Origin: Ophioceras dolichostomum
Lineage: Eukaryota; Ascomycota; Sordariomycetes; Magnaporthales; Ophioceraceae
Length of the DNA stretch: 64,000 nt
Direction of reading: 5' to 3'
Assembly (NCBI GenBank): GCA_003049485.1
Contig: PYST01000049.1
Span: forward strand, 100,904 to 164,903
How positions within the stretch are numbered: the first letter of the stretch is position 1; each line of letters begins with the position of its first letter. The position numbers and the translations under genes are program-made. Under the pieces are notes generated by a model. The model made no database searches, had not been told where the DNA came from, and saw only the letters and a list, made by a program, of their open reading frames with translations. This document shows positions 12,910 through 22,860 of this stretch, piece by piece.

Positions 12910-14085
12910 ATGGAACACTCAAAGGCGCAATACGGCGGCCGCAGAGGCATCAGCATCGGGAATGTGATCGGCGACCCGTTTGCGCTGGCGACGATATCGA
13001 TCTCGGCAGTAAGTTCCTAATCCCTCGATTCCGCCTTCGTTTGTCTGCCATGCGGTCAACGCGGTCCGCCGTAGGTCGTGATCCAAGATGACCAGATGTT
13101 CGTGCAAGGTCAATTGACTGACAGCTGTATCTCGCCCCGCTCTAGCTCGCGTGGGTAATCGCCTTTGTCTCGTCGATCGTCGCCCAGGTGGAGACTAAAG
13201 CGAACTTCCCAACCTATTCGTGGTGGTCCGTAGTGTTCTACGCCTTCCTGATCCCAGGTGTCTTCGTCGTCGTCGCGTCAGACACCATCCAGACCTACCA
13301 CGTCGCCCTGGTTGGCTACCTCGCCTGCGGCCTGGTCCTGACGACCTCTTCTGTGAACGGGCTGGTTTACTCGACCAACGGCGCTAAGGAAGCCGCTGCC
13401 GCCGGGTTTATCCTGCTGTCCATGGTCACGGTGCGTACCTCCTCCACCCCTGTCTCTTTTCTCCTTTCCCCTGCCCAGGTCTGAACGACCCTGGCTTTCT
13501 TTTCGACAGTTGCTGACCGTTCTCCCCATGCTCCCCAAATAGATCGTCTGGATCTTCTACTTCGGCTCTGCACCAGCAGCCACACCGCGCGCCTACCTCG
13601 ACTCGTTCGCCCTGACTAAGGAGTCCACGGGAGGGAACCGCCAGACGATGAACGGCGGGTACGGCATCGGGCGGCCCGAGACCTCGACCTCGGTCCAGCC
13701 ACCACAGATGTACACCTCGGCGCAACTCAACGGCTTCGAGAACCCCTCTCCCGCCAACGGCGTGCGCAGCTCGACCGCGCTCGGCGGCGGCGTCGGGGCC
13801 GGCTCGTCGTTCCCCGCGGCCGGCGGCGCTGGAGCCGTTCCTAAGAGCGTTACTCCTCCGGCGGGCGCCCAGCAACCCGAGGGCGAGATCGTCCCTCCCA
13901 CCGAGTACCCTTACAGGGCCAAGGCCATCTACAGCTACGAGGCCAACCCGGACGACGCCAACGAGATCAGCTTCTCGAAGCACGAGATCCTCGAGGTCAG
14001 CGACGTCAGCGGAAGGTGGTGGCAGGCGAGGAAAGAGACGGGCGAGACGGGCATCGCGCCGAGCAACTACCTCATCCTGTTATAA
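12910..14085 (+). CDS. SHO1: High-osmolarity signalling membrane adaptor Sho1 (four TM helices plus SH3)
   Basis: Three exons (12910-13008, 13146-13430, 13543-14085) join with consensus splice sites and encode 308 residues. The N-terminus has the Sho1-type GNVIGDPFALATIS segment leading into the first of four membrane helices (about residues 24-46, 58-77, 86-106, 117-137). The cytoplasmic part begins with a segment of the form IVWIFYFGS, continues as a glycine/serine/proline-rich linker, and ends in an SH3 domain at residues 252-308 with the conserved AIYSYEA, paired Trp and GIAPSNYL elements. In yeast and other fungi Sho1 binds the MAPKK Pbs2 through this SH3 domain and feeds the HOG pathway at the plasma membrane. 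The start at 12910 has the better context (aaaATGg); an in-frame ATG at 12868 is an alternative. Length and domain order match the family closely. Confidence 0.95.
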
Positions 14086-16154
14086 GACGGGGGTTCTTGG
14101 ATGAGGCGTGTTGTAGTGTCGCCACGTGTCTTACGCGTGCATGCCCCGTGTAAAACTGTGCCTGTCCGCCTACCATCTCCCGGAACTGCCTTTGCTTCTT
14201 CTTCCCCATCCCCACCGGCGTCTCAACGACAGCAAGCCGCCGCCGCCGCAGCCACGCACCCACCTAAACCAGTCTAATATTCCGCTCGATGACGATGATG
14301 ACACACCTACCTTACCTACCTTTCCCAATACTCGCGGGACCAGACAGTCTGTACCGCTGCCGCTCGTTCTACAAACCTGATGATATGTAACACCTAAAAA
14401 CCTACCTACACCTACCTACCTACCTGATGAGGGTTGGCTGTTTGGCTCCTACCTTCGCAAAAACACACGAGATATATACCCCCCGCCTCGCACGAAGCGA
14501 CAGCCATACTTTTTTTGGTCAGTTGTTTGGCCGTGGAACCTGCTTGCTTGCCCTTGGTTGCTGCGTGGAAAACACGGGATGGAGAGGCCGAAAAGGTATC
14601 GGCTGGGGGAAGACTTGATTGATTGGTTGGGCAGGAAGAGCGAATCTGAGAAAAGCCTCGCGAGACCTTCTCTTTTGTTTGCTCCGGCGCATATAAGCAT
14701 GATGGGATTAACTCAACTTTCTTTTTCTTCTTCCCTTTTGTCTTTTTGCTACCTTTTTCTTTTTCTTGGTGGAAGGAGGAACATGGAGGGAGGTCCAGTG
14801 TTCATAACAAATGTTGATGGTTTGACTGATCCCCCCCTTACAGGACAGGATATATCACAGGCTTTGGATGATCGAAGTGTCTGGATGGATGTTTATAGCG
14901 ATGCGCGTCTCGCAAAGCTGGCCCCTCTCCGACTCTTTGGGTTCACTTCCTTTGTTTAGAAAAACGAAATCGTCACGGATTTGGATTTTTTGTGTCTTGC
15001 GTGTGTGTTGGTCGGAGTACAAACGGCGGCTGCTGGTCTTTTTGATGTCTGGCGGGTTTGGCTCTATCTCCCTTTTTATTATGTTATTCTATATCTATTT
15101 CTTCTCTTCTTGCGTCGTTCTGCTTCTCTTGATGAAACATATGTCACAACTGCTCTACAGATATCCCCTTTTGCGTTGTTGCGTTGCTTGCGATGCTGAA
15201 GAGTTGTCTAGTGGTTCTGGGAACCCCCTTACGAAAGCTTTACAGTTGCTAGTTCCTTGCATCTTCCGTCTCGTCCTTGCGATATACGATGCCATGTCCG
15301 AGCGAGTTTCCTGCTCTTCCACTAGCCCCGATATATCAATTTATCGTGCGCAATAGTTCAATAGGTCGTCGTTTCCGGGACAAGCAACGGCTGGAGGCTG
15401 AGCTAGTAGCCCCTTGTGTATACCAGAGCGAATGTACGAAAGTCTTAATGCGGTTTCTCGTCTGTCTGTGCGACCAGACTGCCATTGATCGATCCTACGG
15501 GACTGAGCGACTCTCGGCTCGCATGGAGCGTTGTTGGCGAGTATCCATTCATTACAGTAAGACTGACCAGACGACAGACCACGTGGGCCATTCCTAGTCT
15601 GATCGTGTTGGCCTCATCATTGGCCCAGACAAGACGGCCTCATGGCCCGCAATCCTTCCGCTGGAGACCGTGATCTGCTTTGCTCTACACTTAGAAACCG
15701 CCGGCGCAGCTCTCGTCAAATCCTAAGTTCTCACGTGCGTGGCATCCACCCGGGAATTGAAGGGTTCCAGCTAACCCACCCTGTGCTGATATTCAGAGGC
15801 CTAGTAAGCACGCCAGCCTCTTCTGAGTGCCGCGCACGGCAGGGCTTTTGTTTTTTGCTGCCTTACGAGGCGACGATTCGAGCCCTAGATTGTGCCGGCC
15901 GTGGCCCGGAGATCCTCGATATCTCCTGGAGCTTCGGGTGAGGAGCTCGTAGTTCGTCGCTGTCAATCGCAGACTGCAATAGGGGCCTGTTCTTCGGCGG
16001 AGAATGCCAACGAAGGGGCGGCGAAGTGGTAGTAGAAACACGGCGGAGGGAAACGCCAGGGCAAGCACGGGTGCGGCGTTGCGCACACCCCGATCATCCT
16101 TCCGACCGGTCGGCCAGTTCCACGACCAAATTCGGTCTGGCGCGGAACCACGTT
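14086..16154. other. Convergent intergenic region between SHO1 and SPC19
   Basis: This lies between two convergently transcribed genes, so it should hold both 3' ends. Apart from a CCTA repeat cluster (listed separately) and T-rich tracts around 14700-14770 and 15080-15140, nothing is recognisable. Reading frames here have no protein-like composition. Confidence 0.5.
14305..14425 (+). repeat. Imperfect CCTA tetranucleotide cluster
   Basis: The stretch contains several runs of the unit CCTA: an imperfect run near 14305-14321 and longer uninterrupted runs near 14400-14425. The same unit or its complement TAGG recurs in other intergenic parts of the window (about 21390, 21951, 36797, 37381, 47300, 47570-47610, 61480 and 63315), often as the palindrome TAGGTACCTA. 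Confidence 0.7.
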
Positions 16155-16868
16155 TTACTCCCCGAGCCGCAACCTCAACTCCCTCTCCTTCTGGAGCACC
16201 TCCATCTCCAGCCGATCGACAGCGTATTTCAGCGCCTCCTTCCGCTGCCTGACCATCCGCGCCCGCAAGGCCGCCTCGCCCTGGAGCTTCTTCCCGACCC
16301 CTGCGCCGGGGTCAGCCGCTCGACCCTTGTTGTTCCTGTGGCTGCTGCTGGTTTTGCCCCTGCTGCTATCCTCGTCGTAGTCGCCGTCGCCTGGTACGCC
16401 TTGCGACAGACGCCCAGCCTGCAGCTCGGCTTTGGCTTTGAGGGTCTCGATGCGGCGCGATTGGCGCTCGAGGTGGCCGTCGGCGCGGTCGAGGAGGAGG
16501 GTCACGAAGGGGCCGATCTCGGAGCGGAGGGAGGCTTCGGCTGCGGCGAGGGTTGTCTGTGGAATGAGCTCGTAGTGCTGATTGCGATTGAGGTTTTCCC
16601 TGGTGTCAGCTTCGCGGACCGGCTAGTTAGGTAGGGAATCAAGCGGCCCGATCATGTCGGGAGCGAAGGGCTGGGTAGGGTCGGTGCGGCATACCCGGAC
16701 GGTCTTGAGGACCGAAACTAATCGTGGGAAGTCAGCGACACCGGAGTCGAGGACCTGAACTGAGGACTCGAGGAAGGAGAGCGATGTGCGTAGTGACGCG
16801 ACGCAATCGCCGTATGTTTGGAGCGTGGCTGATGGTGCTGATGGACTTGTTGATGTCAAGGTGGCCAT
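16155..16868 (-). CDS. SPC19: DASH/Dam1 kinetochore complex subunit Spc19
   Basis: Two exons on the minus strand (16868-16695 and 16577-16155) are separated by a 117-bp intron (GTATGC...CAG) and encode 198 residues. Exon 1 carries the family's first helix, with LRTSLSFLESSVQVLDSGV and FPRLVSVLKTVR. Exon 2 starts HYELIPQTTLAAAE and continues with GPFVTLLLDRADGHLERQ and RRIETLKAKAELQ, which are characteristic Spc19 coiled-coil segments. A second charged helix ends the protein. Spc19 is a subunit of the ten-protein DASH ring that couples kinetochores to microtubule plus ends in fungi. The linker between the two coiled coils is glycine- and serine-rich and of ordinary length. The splice model restores the conserved order without gaps. 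Confidence 0.92.
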
Positions 16869-17696
16869 TATTTTGCTTTGGACGAGTCGCGGCGTGGATT
16901 CGCGACTCGACTCGATTCACAAACCTGCCAAGGTAATTTCGTGGCTCTGGTTCCTTTATTTTCGTCTGGGGTAAAAGGATTGCGTTAAGCCTGCGCACAA
17001 GTATTTGCCGTTCGTTCGAGACATGAGCTGTGGTGAGATGAGACAAGCGCGTCCTTGTTCTTCACAGGCGCGTCTCCGCGATCGCAGCTGTTGAGGGTAT
17101 TGGTGGGGTTTCTCTGAGGGAAGGTGCGGAGTGTGGCGCAACCACTAGGTACCCAGCCACATGCGGCGTGCGATGCCCCTTTTTTACCCCTGAATGGATG
17201 CCCCTTCTCCAGCATGTACAGTACCAGCCTAAATGTCTAACTTTCCAACAAAGGCCGAGAAACCTGTGTCGCCGAAAAGCAGGGATTCCCGCCAGGCCCG
17301 CGGCTTTCTCCATGCCTAACACTCCACCCCTCCCATGCGTCCATAACCCTTTACGACGACTGTAGCGGCTATGCTCAACAAACCAAGATCGCGGGCTTTG
17401 ACAGGAATGGGCTCAGCCTCGTCGTAAGGCCACTCATAAAACTTTTGAGTGCGTTCGCGGCTGGATCTGATGCAAACAGACTGTAAAGGACTGGTGATGA
17501 TTGATCATTTGCGATTGCGATTTTCAATTCCAATCAAACATTATTATTAATAAACGCTACCTATTCTGGCTGGTTTTCTAAGGCCTTCTCTAGGGCTCAG
17601 CTCCGAGATGCTCCTCGTGCGCCATCCTCAACCATCATAATCCGCGGAGGTAAACCGGACATCAGCCCACGAGAGCCAGCAACCTATTCCCATGTC
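16869..17696. other. Intergenic region
   Basis: This is the 5' side of SPC19 and the 3' side of the NLR-like pseudogene. No gene, repeat or RNA was recognised. Confidence 0.5.
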
Positions 17697-20339
17697 CTAC
17701 CATGCCGAGTGCGAGACCAACTTCTCGTAGTCCTCCCTTGTATACTTCTCATGAACAAGCGTCCCGTCGACCTCGTTTCGGTCCTGCGCTGCTCGCGCCT
17801 TCATCCGCTGCCCTTCTTCTTGCTGCCCGTCGTCCAGCAACATGCATCCGAGGACGTACACCGACCTGATCCGCAGCTTAACCACAGCAACGAGTGTGGT
17901 GTCGAAGATATGAATCGCGGTCCTCAAGAGTTGACTGGTTTGCCAAAGGCACCTGCCAGTTTTCATGTAATTACGTGCCCTTCATTGCCTGGTGCGAAAC
18001 GAAACTCACATTGCCTCTTCGCGCTTTTCCCTCCTCTCTAAGTGGCAGGCCACCCCATGCATCAGGGACCCCGTCTCGACGTGATGCTTTCCCACGAGCT
18101 TGACCTGTAGCATCAGGGCCTGTCGGTGGTCCTCCCAGACCTCGTCATATTGTTCCTGGTCGAGCTTGATGTTTCCGCGAGCTGTCAGGCCAAGTAGCTT
18201 GCTGAAGAAAAAAGAAATTGCATAAGGAGTGATTTTAGCCTCCCAACAACCGACCGCACGCATCAGATGGTCTCCTAGTACAGGCGAGGGAGACTCACAC
18301 TCCCAGGGCTTCTAGATGCACCTTCCCCTCGTTCTCCTCCTTCTCGAGGACAGTGTCCACGATCCCTATGCCGCTCTCCAAAAAGTCCACCGCGGATTTC
18401 CGGTCGTTACCCTTGTGACGATCCCACAAGCACCGGCTATAACTGATATAAACCCACGCCAGGTCTATCCCGCCGCAGGGCTAGCGCTCGTCCACAGGTG
18501 CTTCTGTAGGATCAATATAAGAACTATACCGCTTAACAGCTCTGTCGTGATCCCCGAGCTGATGGAGGGCGTTGGCAAGGTGAAGTTCCGGCTTGAGGAC
18601 CGTAAGTAACGACGCGAATGACTTTCCTTTTGCTTCACCCTCCTCAATTAGTCTCCCCACCTCAAGGAAAGCCTGGGTGGCGCTGTGGGGGTCGTCTGAG
18701 CATCCGAGCGTGAGCCCATGCAGGAGCTGTACCCTAGCTAGCCTCTCAAGATTGTCGTCGTGGCATCGGCCAAGAATCGAAAGGATGTACGGGAAGCAGT
18801 CCACCGCTATGGGGAGGAGGCCGCGGCGGTAGAGAAACCTAACAATAAGTGGTAGCCATATATCAGCACTCCGTGGGAATTTGTGAGCACGCACGCCTTG
18901 CGGTTCGGGGCGAGGGTGAAACATTGGCCTACCAGACCAAGTTCTCCAGCAACTCATGGAGCCCGCTGGACCTCACCACCGTCATATCCATGGCCTCTTG
19001 ATCGTCATCCGAATATTCTGCCATTTTCTATTCTTTCAGAAAGTCCAGGACGGCCAGGACATGCGGGTAGTACGAGTCGCTGGTGTCGCAGGTGGACTTG
19101 CAATTCAGTCTCGAGGAGCTCTTCGGGAACACCACGTGCAGGAACTTGATGCACACTGGGCACGCCTGGCGACGTTCATCGCCACGCATGACGACAGGCA
19201 CGGCGTCGAGGAGACGACTGTGGGCCTTGATTACTCCGCTCGAAGGATCTAGCGTAGCGAGGCGAAGCTCCGTCAGACGGCTGAAGCTGCTTTGGGGCAC
19301 GACTGGGCCGTCCACATCGCGGCACCCCAGGGACCGGTACTCATTCCTGAAGGACCCGAACAAGGACGTAGGGACGCCTGAACGGGAGCGCCGATGTCAG
19401 CGCTGAACCGCGAGAGATTGACGAGAGAAGAGAGCCCTCTGACTGGCTGCAAGAAAACGGTAAAGGGCATAAGGGACGGATACTGACCGTCTCGGCCCAG
19501 GACGACTAGAAGCTTCAGGACCCAGAACCATGCACGGGCATCGTGTGTTGATGTAGATACCAAGAACATGTCAAGAGTCGCGCCAATTCGACTCTTACGT
19601 CGGAGATACACCTTCTTATAATCATCGTTGGCCGTTGCCAGCAGCAAGGTGTCCTCCTCTGGAGCGATGTAGCCAGCCATCAGACTCAGCGCAAGCGGAT
19701 CATTAGCAAGAACGCTGCAGAGCCATTTCGCCTCATCCAGCTCATCTGGCGATAGGCTTTGGCGTCTGGGGCCGAGGAGGATATTGAATGACGCCTCATC
19801 ACCGATGGGCTTGAGGTCAATCGGGGGCTCGCTGGTGTTGCCACTGAAGGGATCGCTGCGGGTGGTGACTAGGACCGAGCCGGCCGTGCTAGGGGAAGAG
19901 GGGGAGGGTTGACGGCGTGAAGTATCTTCGCGAAACCCTGCACCAGGCTCGCCCAAGAGTTGGCTTCAACCTAGATGACGATGTCGTAGTAGTCTCTCTG
20001 GAGGTGTGCGTACTCGAGCGCCAGTTCGGACTTCCCGATGCCACCCTCCCCACGGATGGCGTAGATCTGGGTGGAAATCGCGTTGTCGCTTTGGAAGGCC
20101 TTGTGGATTGTCTCCAGCTCGTTCGCCCTGCCGACGAACTTCGGGTTCCTGTTGGGAACCAGGAACACACGGCCGGTCTGCTGAAGAGGGGCCGCTTCCT
20201 TGGGGATGCAAAAGGCTAGGATTTCCTGGATCTTCTCATCTTCTGAACGGCTATCCTCGTCGAGGAACTTGAGATCCTTGAGCCGAGAGCTCCAGTCTGG
20301 GACCCAGGGGTCGGGCGGACTCGTAATGGCGCCTGCCAT
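17697..20339 (-). pseudogene. Decayed NB-ARC/TPR (fungal NLR-like, STAND) gene
   Basis: Reading starts at the ATG at 20339, with a P-loop at residues 97-104 (GEGGIGKS) after an FVGRANELE segment typical of NB-ARC proteins. It continues through the VLVTTRSDPF sensor and a DPLALSLMAGYI helix of the NB-ARC fold, and ends in TPR-like repeats (ELHLANALHQLGDHDRAVKRY, IDLAWVYISYSRCLW and others). Four introns keep usable GT-AG sites: 19487-19378, 18932-18839, 18298-18202 and 18009-17935. The gene is broken in three ways. In-frame TAG codons stand at 19973-19971 (where family members have Trp), 19030-19028 and 18483-18481 (both probably former CAG). About 60 residues holding the Walker B motif are missing near 19890. 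The frame changes at that deletion. In the family the TPRs sense ligands and the NB-ARC domain oligomerises to signal heterokaryon incompatibility or immunity. The locus is probably inactive. Confidence 0.8.
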
Positions 20340-20455
20340 TGTGTGATGTTGTTGGGGAAATACGTGTTGATTGTAGAGCTGGAGAGAGAGCTTGGTGTAG
20401 AAAAGAAAGTGGAAAAGAGGAGCCCGAGGATCGAAGGAGAGAGGAACCTGCGGCA

Positions 20456-20462
20456 ATTTATA
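20456..20462 (-). promoter_or_regulatory. TATA box of the NLR-like pseudogene
   Basis: The minus strand reads TATAAAT in the context gcgccTATAAATtgcc, 117 bases upstream of the ATG at 20339. The retained promoter element suggests that the coding damage is relatively recent. A similar ccTATAAA element stands upstream of the gene fragment at 21449 and of its copy at 32743. Confidence 0.45.
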
Positions 20463-21323
20463 GGCGCCGTTCGGGGAAGCTGCGTAGGCGACTACTGCCT
20501 GGTCCGGCTTCCACCATGTCAAAGGGGGCCGTGGACGCGCGATGGTGAACTTCCGGCGCCGGCAAACAAAACCAGTTCCTGCCCACGGAATGTGAAACGC
20601 TGTCCAACATTCAATGTTATTAATTATATGAATTCCACTCAGCTGGTCGCTCACATGCCAGCCCCTCATGATGTGCTCAGCTGGCATGGACGCCGGCACG
20701 GCACTTAAAGGTGAAGACACAGCTATCATCGGCTACTGTCGGGAGGAGGCAAAAATTCGGGAATCCTGGATACCAGCGACATGGTGGAGCGTCGTGATAT
20801 TGGAATGAACGAGTGCCGGTAAAGATCCTTGGGCCCAGTTCCCAGCGGCCTCCGCCAATATTCTCTATCCTGAAACGCCTCTTGCAACCTCACAAGCACG
20901 TCATGTACTCCTAAAGATTCTCTCTTCATGGGGCTCTTTTCTGCGCAGATGCACGTAAAGGGCCCTACGCCTGCCTTCGTACACCATTCAATGTGAAACT
21001 CGTGATCATACTTCTCAGCGTGGAGTTCGCCACAGCAGCATTGGGCCGGGGCCCGGGGGTCGCCACTCAGCCCTCCGTGTTGGATGCTTCGAGCTTGCCT
21101 TCTTCACTCGTGTGGGCAGAGCGGCTGTGGCAGATGGACGAGTAGCAGGGCCGATAATGACAGAAACCTGGTCAGTGACAGGTAGGGGCCGGCGCTGGGA
21201 GCGAGAAGGACGACAAAGCAGACAGCTGTCGTTTTTGTTGAACTAGAAATCCAACGTCTGAGTCGGATGGTAATCAGTGAATAAAAAGAGCCAGGACTGC
21301 TCCTGCCTATAAATTCGCTGCGG

Positions 21324-21549
21324 ACACCTCCAGAGAGGACTTCCCGACAGAGACACGCGCGAAAATCCAACATTAGACATTAACTAGGTACCTACCTACT
21401 ATACCACCACCATACCAGCACCTAGTACAAGTTTCGCATACCATCACCATGCCCACAACACGTCCACTGATGGAGTGGCTCAAAAAGGTTGAAAGAAAAC
21501 TGCGCGGTGCGTCCGGGAACGGCGAGGGTTCGTCAGGGAGTGGCGGGCA
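21324..21549 (+). repeat. Dispersed repeat copy 1 (5' end of an unknown gene)
   Basis: This segment is closely similar, with small indels, to 32743-32934 in the same orientation. It covers a leader and the first codons of a gene. Several differences in the distal copy read C in this copy and T there, or G here and A there (for example cttcccgac versus cttctcgac, and ctgatggag versus ctgatagag), in line with RIP-like decay of copy 2. The similarity stops here at the poly-C tract and gap. Confidence 0.75.
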
Positions 21550-21567
21550 ACCCCCCCCCCCCCCCCC
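21449..21567 (+). CDS. 5' fragment of an unknown gene, cut by an assembly gap
   Basis: The ATG at 21449 follows a TATA box (cctataaat near 21307) and a leader. It opens a basic, amphipathic start of the form MPTTRPLMEWLKKVERKLRG, then a glycine/serine-rich segment. The frame is still open when it enters the poly-C run at 21551 and the gap at 21568, so the rest of the protein is not visible here. The copy at 32.7 kb keeps the frame open for about 100 further codons after the glycine-rich part. A short basic helix followed by a low-complexity linker is seen at the front of some fungal NLR-type proteins, but I do not recognise the family. Confidence 0.45.
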
Positions 21568-21611
21568 NNNNNNNNNNNNNNNNNNNNNNNNNCCCCCCCC
21601 CCCCCCCCCCC
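21551..21611. other. Assembly gap (25 N) inside poly-C
   Basis: Seventeen C (21551-21567), 25 N (21568-21592) and 19 C (21593-21611) are followed by eight T. The true sequence and distance between the flanks are unknown. Any gene crossing this point cannot be modelled. Confidence 0.95.
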
Positions 21612-22860
21612 TTTTTTTTGGGTTTAGGCATGGATCGATGTTACCCGCAGTAACGCATATAATAATTCGGCTTAAGCTCGTTTCCAGGAATCACCCCACT
21701 GCACGAATACTACGACTAACCATAAGCCTCGGTTTGGGCCCGAAATAAAACAGTAAACATAAACAGGGGCTCGGCTTCGGCTCCTAACCCTGGGAAAGGA
21801 AACATATATCGGGCAACTGGAAGCAGGTGAATGACACGAAAATGTAACGACCATGTGACGAAAATATGCACACCGACATGCTACCATAGGGGAAAGACGG
21901 ACCCAAAAGAAACCACATAGGAAGCGACCGAAGACGATATTAGCGATAGCTACCTACCTAGACAGTAGAAGCACTTGGGTTTCCCCTGTGCTACTATTGC
22001 GTAGCCTCTCGGGAGTTGGCTCTTTCTTTTCCAGACCCGACGCTGCGTTCTATTCCAGGTACCGTCTCGGACGAAGCCACGCGGCTCCGAAACATTGTAA
22101 ACCAGCAGGCCCGAAGAGAACTACTACTGAGTGTTGTTCGTATTCTGCACCGACAACAAACATGACGTGCTTCCAGATCATCGCATCGGGTTCAAGCGGC
22201 GGTTCCAGGCCGGGATGAGGTCCGGCCGGCCCACACCACAGTCAAGGGCTGCAGGGTCGACTAGTACGTTCTGCAGTACCTTCAGCAGTACAAGTGGCCA
22301 CCCTGTCTTGCGGGGTTCTATGACCAGTTCGGCGCGGACAACCTGCCCGAGGGAGGATGAGGCGGGCTCCCCAGAGTCGGTAAAATCTTCAAAGGTAAAG
22401 GCGCTGTTGAAGGGGAAGCGCCCACTCAGTCCGAGATGGACGTTCGGGTTCCAAATTTACACAACCATGAATGCTGCGTCAGTGTAGTATGGAACTCGTC
22501 GGACAGAAGCAGACTTTTTCGGCGTATTATCGCAGAAAAGGATCGCGATCTGTACTGAAAAACGAACGCTGGGACCGACCCTGTCCTGTCCGCCCTGTCC
22601 GTTCACTTCTCCTCCTTATCACTCCTTCTGGAAAGATTTTGTCCGGGGGTTTGCCGTGTCGGCAGTAATACTCTCTCCATTCAAGAACCTGAACGCCACC
22701 CAGAAAGACAAAAATACAAAAAATAGTGGCTGCGTGAACGCCGTGTTGCTATGTACTACACATCTCATCCTATATTTCATACACGTATCGAACTGTGTCC
22801 GCCATCATCATCAGAACCAAACCCACCCATCCATGTCGACCGAACCCATAAATCACGTAC
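21612..22860. other. Region with a possible decayed coding remnant
   Basis: Between about 22060 and 22480 the plus strand contains protein-like pieces split by TGA and TAG codons and frame changes, including VLQYLQQYKWPPCLAGFYDQ and LKGKRPLSPRWTFGFQIY. The composition suggests a former gene, but I do not recognise the family. The remainder of the stretch (21612-22050 and 22480-22860) shows nothing, apart from a CCTA element near 21951. It is the 3' flank of the glucosidase gene. Confidence 0.35.
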
